The notes: a model not told the origin generated them from the sequence alone. A stretch of 17,523 nt of DNA from CAKSHC01 sp045631845 (GCA_045631845.1 JAZQVM010000054.1:1-17523), one strand, 5' to 3'; counted from the stretch's first letter, positions 5,819 through 14,287 are shown. A program made the numbers and translations.

Positions 5819-6796
5819 TTAGGAATTGACTTCCATGGCAATTTTATACAGTCTTTCGTTGATCTTTTTGGGCAGGCCGATGCCGTCGATCAGGTTAATA
5901 TCCTTGATCTTGCCCTCCTTGGTGACGATCATGCGGTTTTTCTGACCGTCGGCGGTCAGCGCAATGGCGTGATAGCCCATACGGGAAGCCGAAGTACGGT
6001 CACGGGAGGTGGGAGAACCGCCACGCTGCACATAGCCGAGGATACTAACCTTGGTTTCAATGCCGGTGGCCGCTTCAATCTTCTTAGCCAGTTCAGCCGA
6101 GCCGCCTACACCCTCAGCCACCAGAATAATAAAGTGCTTCTTGCCGGTACGGGTGGTGGAGGCAATCCGGTCAATCACATCTCGCTGGAAATCGTGAGGA
6201 ATTTCGGGAATCAGAATGGCGGTGGCGCCAACAGCAAGGCCGGCATGAAGCGCCACAAAGCCGCAGGAGCGACCCATAACCTCAACAACCGTGCAACGGT
6301 CGTGCGACTGGGAGGTGTCACGAATCTTATCCACCATTTCGGTAACGGTGTTGATGGTGGTATCAAAGCCCAAACTGTAGTCGCTAGCGCCGATGTCGTT
6401 ATCAATGGTGGCGGGGATGCACATAACGTTGATGCCCCGCTTGGACAGTTCGTGTGCACCACGGAAGGTACCGTCGCCGCCGATGCAAACCAACGCCGCC
6501 AGATTGTGCTTGCGGCAGATTTCGGCTGCACGGTCACGTCCCTCATCGGTCATCATTTCCTTGCAACGGGCAGTGTAAAGGAAGGTACCGCCACGGTGAA
6601 TGATATCGGAAACCGAACGGGAGTTCATATCGATATAATTGTCCTCAATCAGTCCCTTATAGCCGCGTACAAAGCCGACAACGCTAAAGCCGTGGGCAAT
6701 ACCGGCACGCACAACGGCACGAATGGCCGCATTCATGCCGGGGGCGTCGCCGCCGCTGGTCAGAACACCGATGGTGGAAGGTTTGTTGCTGTTCAT
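5819..6796 (-). CDS. pfkA: ATP-dependent 6-phosphofructokinase
   Basis: Phosphorylates fructose 6-phosphate to the 1,6-bisphosphate in glycolysis. At 325 residues it is the normal length of the bacterial tetrameric enzyme. Seen: SGGDAPGMN (14-22), R26 and R30 at allosteric-site positions, RGGTFLYTAR (68-77), GGDGT (106-110), whose glycine marks the ATP rather than the pyrophosphate class, and TIDND (130-134) with catalytic D132. Residue 129, just before TIDND, is Ala where the E. coli enzyme has Gly and PPi enzymes have Lys, so ATP use is still expected. AAAAGGAGATTC precedes the ATG. It lies 48 bases after dnaE with no clear promoter or terminator between, so it is probably the last gene of the operon. 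Confidence 0.97.
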   Translation of the reverse strand: MNSNKPSTIGVLTSGGDAPGMNAAIRAVVRAGIAHGFSVVGFVRGYKGLIEDNYIDMNSRSVSDIIHRGGTFLYTARCKEMMTDEGRDRAAEICRKHNLAALVCIGGDGTFRGAHELSKRGINVMCIPATIDNDIGASDYSLGFDTTINTVTEMVDKIRDTSQSHDRCTVVEVMGRSCGFVALHAGLAVGATAILIPEIPHDFQRDVIDRIASTTRTGKKHFIILVAEGVGGSAELAKKIEAATGIETKVSILGYVQRGGSPTSRDRTSASRMGYHAIALTADGQKNRMIVTKEGKIKDINLIDGIGLPKKINERLYKIAMEVNS

Positions 6797-6844
6797 TTTT
6801 TGAATCTCCTTTTGCTTGCTTTTCTTCTTATATAATATAGTATA

Positions 6845-9800
6845 TTATTTGATAACGACATTTGACCCGCCCAGCCGATCCCGCAGGGCATCAATCAGTT
6901 CCTGTGAAATGCAGACAGGGTTAGCATACCGATAGTATTTCTGTGCGCCGAGGAAATAGAAGATAACCTCGCCCTGTCCGGGGGAGTTGAGCAGCATATC
7001 CTTGACCTCTCGCTCGAGCATCGTGTCCGATTCATCCAAGCGAATAAACATCTTGTTAGTTACGCTGTTCTCTACATGAATATGCTCAATCGTGTCACAG
7101 ATAATCTTGGGCTCTTCCTCGTCCCGCATACTCACACGCCCCCGCACCATGACCGGTGCATCGGGCACGAGCATCGATTGGAATTTCTCTCGCACCGTGG
7201 GGAAGACGATCACCTCAGCCGAACCGGTCAGATCCTCCAAGGTAATAAAGGCCATGGTCGCCTCAGTCTTGGTCAGCTTGGTCACTAAACGGGAAATGAT
7301 ACCCGCCACCGTGATCTTCTGCCCGTCCCGCACCTGATACGATCCATCCTCATCCGCTTGGAAAGCACTAAGTCCCGGCAATCCCAATTTCTGTACCGCC
7401 TCCCGATACTCGCTCATCGGATGCCCCGTCAAATACATACCGGCGCTCTCTTTTTCCAATTGAAGCAAGGTCTTTTGATCAAATTCCTCGCACATCTGAT
7501 ACATCTCAGTCTCAGCCTCTTCAAAATCATCCCCGAACAGACTGAGCTGCCCGACAATGTTGGCCTTGCGCTCGCCCGCAATCGCATTCATCATGCTTTC
7601 ATAACTCTTGAGCAGGGTCTGACGGTTCAGCCCCAGCGAATCAAAGGCACCGCACTTGATCAGTGACTCGACCACGCGCTTGTTTACGTCGCCATCGGCC
7701 ATACGCTTGAGAAAATCGTACATCGACTTGAAGGGACCATTGGCCTCACGCTCGGCCACCACTCCGTCAATACAGGCCTTACCGATACCCTTAATGGCCA
7801 CCAGTCCGTATCGCACCTCATGACCGTTCGAGGTAAAGCCGGCATAGGATTGGTTGATGTCGGGCGGCAATACCTTAAGCCCTAAGGACAAACATTCTTC
7901 ACGGAACAGAGCCACCTTATCGGTACTGTCAATGACGCTGGTCATCAAAGCGGCCATGTATTGACCGGGATAATGCCGCTTGAGATAGGCCGTCTTGTAG
8001 GTAACGTCGGCGTAGCAGGCGGCGTGAGATTTATTAAAGGCATACTTGGCAAATTCCGCCATGTCGGCATAAATCTTGTTGGCCACATCTTCGGGAATCC
8101 CGTTGGCCAAACAGCCCGGCACGACCACATTCCCGTCCTTATCCTTCATGCCGTGCACAAAGATCTGCCGCTCTTCTTCCATCTTATCGGCCTTTTTCTT
8201 GGCCATGAAACGGCGCACCAGGTCAGCACGTCCGTAACTGTATCCGGCAAGCAGACGCACCATCTGCATAACCTGCTCTTGGTAAACCATGCACCCGTAG
8301 GTAACGTCCAAAATCCCCTTGAGCAACGGGTGATCATACTCCACCGTCTCAGGATGCCGCTTGCCCTCAATGTATCGGGGAATGGAATCCATCGGCCCCG
8401 GTCGATACAACGAGATAACGGCGATAACGTCTTCTATGTTCTGCGGTTGCAACTCGGCCAGCACCCGCTTCATGCCCGGGCTTTCCAACTGGAACACACC
8501 CGTCGTCTCGCCCTTGGACAGCATGTCGTAGGTGGGCTTGTCATCATATTCCATCATAACGGCCGGATCAAAATCGGGCTCGGTACGGTGAATATCATCA
8601 ATGGCGTCTTGAATAACCGTCAGGTTACGTAAGCCTAAGAAGTCCATCTTCAAAAGCCCTAAATGCTCCACAGTATCCTTCGGGTACTGCGTTACCACCG
8701 ACGAATCGCTCACATGCAACGGCACATAATCGGAAACCGGCTTGTTGGTAATTACGACACCGGCGGCATGCATACCCGTCTGTCGGGGCGAACCCTCCAG
8801 CATAATGGCTGTGTCCACCAGCTTACGCACCCGTGGATCCTCATCGTAAAGTTTCTTTAGGTCGGGATTGACATCCAGTGCCTTCGGGATGGTCATTTTC
8901 AAATCATCATTGGGAATGAGCTTGGCTACCGCATCGCACTCACCGTAGGAATACCCCAGCGCCCGTCCCACATCTCGCACAGCACTGCGTGCCTTCATCA
9001 AACCAAAGGTTACGATCTGACATACATGGTCAGCCCCATATTTCTCAATAACATAATCAATGACCTCACCCCGTCGATCGGTGCAAAAGTCAATATCAAT
9101 ATCGGGCATGGATACACGCTCCGGATTGAGAAAACGCTCAAAGAATAGGGAAAAACGTATCGGGTCAATATCGGTAATACCAAGGGTGTAGGCCACAACC
9201 GCACCCGCCGCCGAACCACGCCCCGGACCGACCGGTATGCCTTGTGACTTAGCATGATTGATAAAATCCCAAACAATCAGGAAGTAGTCCACAAACCCCA
9301 TCTGATTGATGGTGTCCAGCTCAAACTTTAACTGCTTTCGTAACTCATCGGTCACCGGATTATACCGCCGCTCCAAGCCTTGCTCACACAGCATGGTCAG
9401 GTACTCAAAGTGATCCATGTTGTTGGGCGTCTGGAAATTGGGCAGATGTCGGGAATTAAAATCAAATTCCACATGACAGCGTGCCGCAATCTCATCGGTA
9501 ATCGAAATGGCCTCGGGCAACTCCGAGAAAAGTTGGGACATCTCCTCGGTTGACTTGACGTAAAATTCATCCGTCCCGAAATCCATGCCGCTGCCCTCAT
9601 CCACCGTATGGTTGGTCTGAATACAGAGCAATACTTTCTGAGCGTAGGCATTCTCACGGGTCAGATAATGGGCATCGTTGGTGGCCACCAGCGGCACATC
9701 CAAATCACGGGAGAGCCGCACCAAACCGGCATTGACCGTCTGCTGCTCCTGTAAGCCGTGATCCTGAATCTCTAAATAGAAATTCTCCTTGCCGAAAATA

Positions 9801-10291
9801 TCAATGTAATTGAGGGCAATTTTTTTGGCCTCATCGTAGTTGCCGTGCAACAGTTCACGGGGAATCTCGCCCGACAGACAGGCCGATAAACAGATCAACC
9901 CTTCATGATATTCCCGCAGTAACTCCTCATCCACACGAGGCTTGATATAAAAACCCTCGGTAAAGGAACGGGATACCATCTTACATAAGTTGTGATAACC
10001 GGTATTATTCTTACAGAGCAATACCAAGTGTGAGTAACTGTAATTCGGGCCACGATGCTTGTCTGAACGGTGGCCTGGCGCCTTATAGACCTCACACCCG
10101 ATGATCGGGCGAATCCCTTCGGCATGGCAGGCCTCGTAAAAATCAATACACCCGTACATGACTCCGTGGTCGGTAATGGCGCAGGAGGTCTGCCCCATCG
10201 CCTTGACCTGCTTAACCAAGTCCTTGATCTTGCAGGCACCGTCAAGGAGGCTGTATTCAGTATGGATATGTAGGTGAGTAAATCCGGGCAT
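6845..10291 (-). CDS. dnaE: DNA polymerase III alpha subunit, DnaE type
   Basis: Replicative polymerase catalytic subunit, 1148 aa from the chosen start. The PHP domain begins THLHIHTEYSLLDG; candidate metal ligands H6, H8, D41, E67, H88, C138, D206 and H208 are all present, unlike the degraded site of E. coli. Palm aspartates are D397 and D399 (MPDIDIDF) and D550 (KMDFLGLRNL). A helix-hairpin-helix (AIKGIG) lies near 832, QLSLF (915-919) is a good internal sliding-clamp-binding motif, and an OB fold spans about 992-1070. ATG at 10291 is chosen over the GTG at 10297: GGAGGG abuts the GTG with no spacing but sits 5 bases before the ATG. That ribosome binding site overlaps the whiA stop. There is no sign of an N-terminal exonuclease insertion as in PolC. 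Confidence 0.97.
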   Translation of the reverse strand: MPGFTHLHIHTEYSLLDGACKIKDLVKQVKAMGQTSCAITDHGVMYGCIDFYEACHAEGIRPIIGCEVYKAPGHRSDKHRGPNYSYSHLVLLCKNNTGYHNLCKMVSRSFTEGFYIKPRVDEELLREYHEGLICLSACLSGEIPRELLHGNYDEAKKIALNYIDIFGKENFYLEIQDHGLQEQQTVNAGLVRLSRDLDVPLVATNDAHYLTRENAYAQKVLLCIQTNHTVDEGSGMDFGTDEFYVKSTEEMSQLFSELPEAISITDEIAARCHVEFDFNSRHLPNFQTPNNMDHFEYLTMLCEQGLERRYNPVTDELRKQLKFELDTINQMGFVDYFLIVWDFINHAKSQGIPVGPGRGSAAGAVVAYTLGITDIDPIRFSLFFERFLNPERVSMPDIDIDFCTDRRGEVIDYVIEKYGADHVCQIVTFGLMKARSAVRDVGRALGYSYGECDAVAKLIPNDDLKMTIPKALDVNPDLKKLYDEDPRVRKLVDTAIMLEGSPRQTGMHAAGVVITNKPVSDYVPLHVSDSSVVTQYPKDTVEHLGLLKMDFLGLRNLTVIQDAIDDIHRTEPDFDPAVMMEYDDKPTYDMLSKGETTGVFQLESPGMKRVLAELQPQNIEDVIAVISLYRPGPMDSIPRYIEGKRHPETVEYDHPLLKGILDVTYGCMVYQEQVMQMVRLLAGYSYGRADLVRRFMAKKKADKMEEERQIFVHGMKDKDGNVVVPGCLANGIPEDVANKIYADMAEFAKYAFNKSHAACYADVTYKTAYLKRHYPGQYMAALMTSVIDSTDKVALFREECLSLGLKVLPPDINQSYAGFTSNGHEVRYGLVAIKGIGKACIDGVVAEREANGPFKSMYDFLKRMADGDVNKRVVESLIKCGAFDSLGLNRQTLLKSYESMMNAIAGERKANIVGQLSLFGDDFEEAETEMYQMCEEFDQKTLLQLEKESAGMYLTGHPMSEYREAVQKLGLPGLSAFQADEDGSYQVRDGQKITVAGIISRLVTKLTKTEATMAFITLEDLTGSAEVIVFPTVREKFQSMLVPDAPVMVRGRVSMRDEEEPKIICDTIEHIHVENSVTNKMFIRLDESDTMLEREVKDMLLNSPGQGEVIFYFLGAQKYYRYANPVCISQELIDALRDRLGGSNVVIK

Positions 10292-10297
10292 ATACAC

Positions 10298-10306
10298 CCT
10301 CCTTTA
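10298..10306 (-). promoter_or_regulatory. dnaE ribosome binding site overlapping the whiA stop
   Basis: On the minus strand TAAAGGAGGG: the whiA stop codon runs straight into the Shine-Dalgarno. The spacing decides for ATG 10291 rather than GTG 10297. Confidence 0.85.
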
Positions 10307-11176
10307 CTTAAGATAGTCTTTGAGCTTCTTGAGCCGCCGTGCCACCGCACTCTTGGATACCGGCGGGTCGCACAGGTTTCCAATCTCGGTCAGCGACAGT
10401 TCGGGATGGTTAAGCCGCAACTGGGCACATTCCCGCACCTCGGCAGGTAAACGGGGGAATAATCCAATGGAAATCAAGGCCTTAATATCGGCAATTTGGG
10501 CATGCGCCGCTTCCACCTGCTTGTCGGCATTGGCCGCATCGCAGTTGCCTTGCCGATTGATAGAGGAACGCACATCCTTTTCGATCTTGGTGTTCATCAA
10601 GGCAAAAGCGCAGGAGGTTGCCCCCATTAAGGAAAGCAGATCTTCCATGCTCTCGCTGTCCCGATAATAACAGATAAAACGGTTGCCCCGATCGGACATC
10701 GCCGCCGGATACCCGATTTCGGCAAGAAATAAACTTAGGTTATAGGCCGCCGAGGCGTCCCGCACGATAAACTCCATCTGGTAACTCTTTTGCGGATCGG
10801 TGATACGCCCCGCACCTAGAAATGCCCCTCGTAAAAAGGCAGTGCGGCAACACTCTTTATGTAAAAAACGCCGATCGGGTTTCCCCATCGGCCCCAAGCC
10901 GTAAGCGGCATAAATGGGCTCGGGTGTTAAAATATCTAAATTATAAAAAGACCCTTTGGCCGTCTTGGTAATCTTTACGGCGGGGATAATGCCAAATCGT
11001 TCCTTAATCGCCTGTTCGATAAAATTATATAACGCCGTGCTCTCGGTGCGCAGGGTCAGCTTGTCTTTGCCTTGCTTGGTGCCCAGCCAAAGGGCGGCGC
11101 ATAATTTGGCGTCCCGACAGCAGGCCGATTCCGATACCGCCGCAATCTCCGCCTTAGCGTTCTGGCAAAAACTCAT
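10304..11176 (-). CDS. whiA: WhiA-family DNA-binding protein
   Basis: Conserved Gram-positive regulator; it controls sporulation septation in Streptomyces and affects division and chromosome segregation in Bacillus. The 290 residues start MSFCQNAKAEIAAV. They carry a degenerate LAGLIDADG homing-endonuclease-like domain (about 20-200, with FLRGAFLGAGRITDP at 114-128), the typical linker INRQGNCDAANADKQ, and a C-terminal helix-turn-helix (about 256-286, LSLTEIGNLCDPPVSKSAVA). Length is somewhat below the 310-320 aa usual in Bacillus. The ATG overlaps the rapZ stop (ATGA), so translation is coupled. In many Firmicutes yvcK lies between rapZ and whiA, but here there is no room for it. Confidence 0.94.
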   Translation of the reverse strand: MSFCQNAKAEIAAVSESACCRDAKLCAALWLGTKQGKDKLTLRTESTALYNFIEQAIKERFGIIPAVKITKTAKGSFYNLDILTPEPIYAAYGLGPMGKPDRRFLHKECCRTAFLRGAFLGAGRITDPQKSYQMEFIVRDASAAYNLSLFLAEIGYPAAMSDRGNRFICYYRDSESMEDLLSLMGATSCAFALMNTKIEKDVRSSINRQGNCDAANADKQVEAAHAQIADIKALISIGLFPRLPAEVRECAQLRLNHPELSLTEIGNLCDPPVSKSAVARRLKKLKDYLK

Positions 11177-12036
11177 GAGGAGATCCCCAATTCCCGATGG
11201 AACACCTCAATCGTCTTTCCACCCATGCGTAAATCATGCGCCAGCCGCTCGGCCATAGCCACCGAACGGTGCTGTCCGCCCGTGCACCCGATGCCCACGC
11301 ATAGGGACGCCCGCCCTTCTTTGTTCAAGAGCGGTAGCATGGTTAAGATCAACTGCTCGATGCGCTCGCATAAATCTTCGGCCTGTGGGAAGGAAAAGAC
11401 GTACTCGGATACCGTTTTCTCCAGCCCCGTTCGATGCTTGAAATCCTTGATGTAAAAAGGATTGGGCAGTCCTCGCATATCAAAAACCATATCGCACTCG
11501 GGCGGCAGGCCGTTCTTGTAGCCAAAAGAGAGAATGCGTACGGCGGTATTATGTGTTTTGCCTAAAAGATAGGTACTGAGCATGCTCCGCAATTGCCCGA
11601 TGGTGGAGGTTGAGCTATCTAAGATATAGTCGCTGACCTCCAGCATTGGCAGAAGCATTTTTCTTTCCTTTTCAATGATCTGCTCAATGGTGCCCTCCAT
11701 CCGCCCGGCCAAAGGATGGGGACGGCGGGACTCCTTGTAGCGGCGAATAATCACCGAGGTGGCCGCATCAAAAAAGATAACACGGCAGTTAACCCGCTCA
11801 TCCCGCTTGAGGGTGCGGATCATGGAAAGCAAACTGGTAAAGTTGTCAGACGAACGCACATCAGCACCGATGGCTACACGAGCCATCTTCTCATCACTCT
11901 TTAAGCACAGATCTACAAATACAGGGATCAATTCCGGCGGCATATTATCCACACAGTAGTAATCAATATCCTCGATCAGATTGAGTGCCTTCGATTTTCC
12001 TGCACCGGACAGTCCGGTGACAACAACCAGTTCCAT
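11173..12036 (-). CDS. rapZ: RapZ/YvcJ-family nucleotide-binding protein
   Basis: P-loop protein binding ATP/GTP. In E. coli RapZ is an RNase E adaptor for GlmZ/GlmY small RNA; in Firmicutes (YvcJ) the role is less defined and linked to competence. The 287 residues show Walker A GLSGAGKS (8-15), the family stretch NMPPELIP (31-38), FFDAATSVIIRRYKESRRPH, and the C-terminal signature GIGCTGGQHRS (about 248-258). Neighbours are murB, 5 bases upstream, and whiA, overlapping by 4 bases downstream. An AGGATAAG site provides a modest ribosome binding site. The gene looks intact; the RNA-adaptor function should not be assumed in this organism. Confidence 0.94.
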   Translation of the reverse strand: MELVVVTGLSGAGKSKALNLIEDIDYYCVDNMPPELIPVFVDLCLKSDEKMARVAIGADVRSSDNFTSLLSMIRTLKRDERVNCRVIFFDAATSVIIRRYKESRRPHPLAGRMEGTIEQIIEKERKMLLPMLEVSDYILDSSTSTIGQLRSMLSTYLLGKTHNTAVRILSFGYKNGLPPECDMVFDMRGLPNPFYIKDFKHRTGLEKTVSEYVFSFPQAEDLCERIEQLILTMLPLLNKEGRASLCVGIGCTGGQHRSVAMAERLAHDLRMGGKTIEVFHRELGISS

Positions 12037-12041
12037 ATTTC

Positions 12042-12947
12042 TTATCCTAAAAATTTAATTTCCGGCTCCAATTCTACGCCGAATTTCTCTTGTACTTCGT
12101 TTTTTACTGTCTGGACCAGTTCCAGCACATCGGTCGCTTTCGCTCCGCCCACATTCACAATAAAGCCGGCATGCTTGGTGCTCACCTGCGCTCCGCCGAT
12201 TTGCCGTCCTTTAAGCCCACAGTCCTCAATCAACTTTCCGGCAAAATAACCTTCCGGCCGCTTAAAGGTACTGCCGGCACTGGGCAGTTCCAAGGGTTGC
12301 TTCTCTTTGCGTGCCTGCGTGTACTGCTTCATCAGCTCAGCAATCTCCGCCTCATCCCCCGTTGCCAGCTGCAGATGGGTTTTTATGATGATATGGCGGG
12401 TGTCCTTAAAGCAGGAGGTGCGATAGCCGAACTTGTGCGCCTCACCCTCCACCGTGCACAGGTTTCCTTCTTCGTCCACGTATTCGGTGGCGGTAATCAC
12501 ATTGTTCATCTGCCGATTATAAGCACCGGCGTTCATATATACGGCACCGCCGATACTGCCGGGGATGCCAAAGGCAAATTCCAGTCCGGTCAGCCCATAG
12601 TTTTTGGCAATGGTCGCCACTCGGGAGAGCGGAGCCCCCGCCCACGCTTCCATGGTACCGTTGTTGCCCACCGTGATGCGGTGCATGCGATCGGTCATAA
12701 TAACCAGCCCGCGAATCCCCGCATCCGATACCAGTATGTTCGAACCGTTGCCCAAGGCCGTATAGGGGATATCATGGGTGCGGCAGATGCGCACCAGATC
12801 ACAGATCTCCCGCCGACGGGTGGGGTAAACCATAAGATCGGCCGGCCCACCAATCTGGAAGGTGGTATGGCGGTTCATTTGTTCATTGACTAAATAAAAC
12901 AGATCGTTATAGACCAAGTAATCTAAAATAGGTTTGAGGTTTGTCAT
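12042..12947 (-). CDS. murB: UDP-N-acetylenolpyruvoylglucosamine reductase
   Basis: FAD/NADPH enzyme that reduces UDP-GlcNAc-enolpyruvate to UDP-MurNAc for peptidoglycan synthesis in the cytoplasm. In 301 residues: FAD-binding FQIGGPAD (30-37), LGNGSNILVSD (65-75), FAFGIPGSIGGAVYMNAGAY (124-143), substrate-region R176 in GYRTS, SAGSTFKRP with catalytic S226, GGAQVSTKHAGF, and C-terminal ELEPEIKFLG with likely catalytic E296. The length and single compact substrate domain indicate the type II MurB common in Firmicutes. It follows hprK by 12 bases, with GGAG overlapping the end of that intergenic gap, and precedes rapZ by 5, so it is part of one transcript. Confidence 0.96.
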   Translation of the reverse strand: MTNLKPILDYLVYNDLFYLVNEQMNRHTTFQIGGPADLMVYPTRRREICDLVRICRTHDIPYTALGNGSNILVSDAGIRGLVIMTDRMHRITVGNNGTMEAWAGAPLSRVATIAKNYGLTGLEFAFGIPGSIGGAVYMNAGAYNRQMNNVITATEYVDEEGNLCTVEGEAHKFGYRTSCFKDTRHIIIKTHLQLATGDEAEIAELMKQYTQARKEKQPLELPSAGSTFKRPEGYFAGKLIEDCGLKGRQIGGAQVSTKHAGFIVNVGGAKATDVLELVQTVKNEVQEKFGVELEPEIKFLG

Positions 12948-12959
12948 GGCATTCTCCGA

Positions 12960-13889
12960 TTAGATTTCCAGATTTCCCATAATGCGTTCGTTGAGTTCCT
13001 TGGCGGCGTTGTAGCCCAGCCCCTTTTGTTGCTGATTCATGGCGGCCACTTCTACAACGACGGCTAAGTTTCGGCCGGGTCGTACCGGAACGGTCAACAT
13101 CGGTATGTTCAGTCCTAAAATCTCGGTGGTGTAGTTTTCCAATCCCATACGGTCATAGTGCTTGTTTTCCACCCACTGTTCCAGTTCAATCACCAGATCG
13201 ATCTTGCTAACCTCTTTTACAGCCGAAATGCCGAACAGGTTGTGCACATCAACTACGCCGATGCCTCGCAGTTCAATGAAATGACGAATGACGGGCGGGG
13301 CACTGCCAAGCAGAGTAATATTGGATACCCGCTTGATTTCTACCGCATCATCGGCTACCAACGAATGGCCGCGCTTAATCAACTCAATGGCCGTCTCGCT
13401 CTTGCCGATCCCCGAATCGCCACGCAGCAGAACGCCCACGCCGTATACTTCCACCAGCACTCCGTGAATGGTGATGCGGGGACACAACTCCTTATTGAGG
13501 AATGCGTTAAGAGAGGAGATAATAAAACTGGTCGACTCCCCACTGACGGCTAAGGGTACATGAAATTCTTCGGCAAACTCCCGCATCTCGGGGAAGGGGC
13601 GGTCGCCGCGGGCAATGATAACCAGCGGTACATTTTGGGCAAAGACACGACGAATGGCTTCCCGCCGTGCATCCGGAGAGAGGGTTTCCAGATAGGCCAT
13701 TTCGACCCGCCCGAACAGTTGGATGCGTAAATTATCGAAATGTTCGGAAAATCCGGTCAGCATCAAAGCCGGACGGTTGATGTCGGTGCTGGAAATGGGT
13801 TTCTCAAACCCGCCGCAGGGCATGTAGGCAATTTCCAGATCCAGTTCCCGAAAAATATCCTTGACCGGTAGGGTGTATTTGGAGTTCAT
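12960..13889 (-). CDS. hprK: HPr kinase/phosphorylase
   Basis: Bifunctional enzyme that phosphorylates or dephosphorylates HPr on serine, setting carbon catabolite repression through CcpA in Gram-positives. The 309 residues have the N-terminal domain (about 1-130), catalytic H142 region (IHGVLVEVYG), Walker A GDSGIGKS (157-164), VADDAVEI (178-185), the HprK signature ELRGIGVVDVHNLFG, and the C-terminal PVRPGRNLAVVVEVAAMN stretch of the K3 region. It is the first gene of the minus-strand cluster and has its own promoter. The ribosome binding site is weak: AAGGGGAA lies about 10 bases before the ATG at 13889. ptsH, encoding HPr, is not in this window. Confidence 0.96.
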   Translation of the reverse strand: MNSKYTLPVKDIFRELDLEIAYMPCGGFEKPISSTDINRPALMLTGFSEHFDNLRIQLFGRVEMAYLETLSPDARREAIRRVFAQNVPLVIIARGDRPFPEMREFAEEFHVPLAVSGESTSFIISSLNAFLNKELCPRITIHGVLVEVYGVGVLLRGDSGIGKSETAIELIKRGHSLVADDAVEIKRVSNITLLGSAPPVIRHFIELRGIGVVDVHNLFGISAVKEVSKIDLVIELEQWVENKHYDRMGLENYTTEILGLNIPMLTVPVRPGRNLAVVVEVAAMNQQQKGLGYNAAKELNERIMGNLEI

Positions 13890-13928
13890 AATTACACATT
13901 CCCCTTATATATACTCTATAGTTATCAT

Positions 13929-13957
13929 ATTATACTATATTAAACGGCGGGATACAA
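13929..13957 (-). promoter_or_regulatory. Promoter of the hprK-murB-rapZ-whiA-dnaE-pfkA cluster
   Basis: On the minus strand TTGTAT (13957-13952), 17-bp spacer, TATAAT (13934-13929), about 40 bases ahead of hprK. No other strong promoter was seen inside the cluster. Confidence 0.8.
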
Positions 13958-13959
13958 TT

Positions 13960-13999
13960 CTTTTTTTCCAGAATTTGAAAAAAAGTGTTGCTTTTTTTT
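13960..13999. repeat. A/T-tract palindrome between the divergent hprK and rpmB promoters
   Basis: CTTTTTTTC (13960-13968) and GAAAAAAAG (13977-13985) are perfect inverted arms 8 bases apart, followed by a further eight-T tract (13992-13999). It lies upstream of both -35 boxes, where it could act as an UP element or bend DNA. Confidence 0.5.
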
Positions 14000-14016
14000 A
14001 ACAGGTGTGCTATTAT
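13988..14016 (+). promoter_or_regulatory. Promoter of rpmB
   Basis: TTGCTT (13988-13993), 17-bp spacer, TATTAT (14011-14016), with an extended -10 TG at 14008-14009. An overlapping TATAAT at 14014 has a less suitable 20-bp spacer. Confidence 0.7.
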
Positions 14017-14052
14017 AATTTGGCTATTAAAGAGACCGAGGAGGTGTGTCAA

Positions 14053-14241
14053 ATGGCAAAGTGTGAAGTTTGCGGCAAAGCGATCGTGTTCGGAAACAAT
14101 GTTTCCCACTCTCACAGACGCAGCAACAGAGCGTACAAGCCCAACGTTCAGCGAGTTAAGGCTGTTGTGGACGGTAAGCCTACCCATATCTATGCCTGCA
14201 CCAGATGCCTGCGCGCCGGTAAGGTAACCCGCGCCATCTGA
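14053..14241 (+). CDS. rpmB: 50S ribosomal protein L28
   Basis: Structural protein of the large ribosomal subunit, 62 aa. It begins MAKCEVCGKAIVFGNNVSHS and ends IYACTRCLRAGKVTRAI. Two CxxC pairs (C4/C7 and C49/C52) mark the zinc-binding form. The ATG at 14053 is chosen over an in-frame upstream ATG at 14005 because GAGGAGGTG lies 7 bases before it and the upstream extension lies in the predicted leader. It is monocistronic, with its own promoter and terminator, divergent from hprK. Confidence 0.96.
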   Translation: MAKCEVCGKAIVFGNNVSHSHRRSNRAYKPNVQRVKAVVDGKPTHIYACTRCLRAGKVTRAI

Positions 14242-14261
14242 TTTTGGAACTGATATGAAAT

Positions 14262-14287
14262 AGCGAGGGAGATCCCCTCGCTTTTTG
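14262..14287 (+). terminator. Rho-independent terminator of rpmB
   Basis: AGCGAGGG pairs with CCCTCGCT around loop AGATC, followed by five Ts. It lies between the convergent rpmB and cupin genes. Confidence 0.9.

Noticed and set aside
5969..6835. 288-aa open frame opposite pfkA
   Set aside because: Shadow of the strongly conserved pfkA; no ribosome binding site or family features. The same applies to the long plus-strand frames at 815-1495, 7961-8632 and 12090-12893.
10292..10297. GTG at 10297 as the dnaE start
   Set aside because: GGAGGG directly abuts this GTG, leaving no spacing, while the ATG at 10291 has normal spacing and gives the usual MPGFTHLH-type N-terminus.
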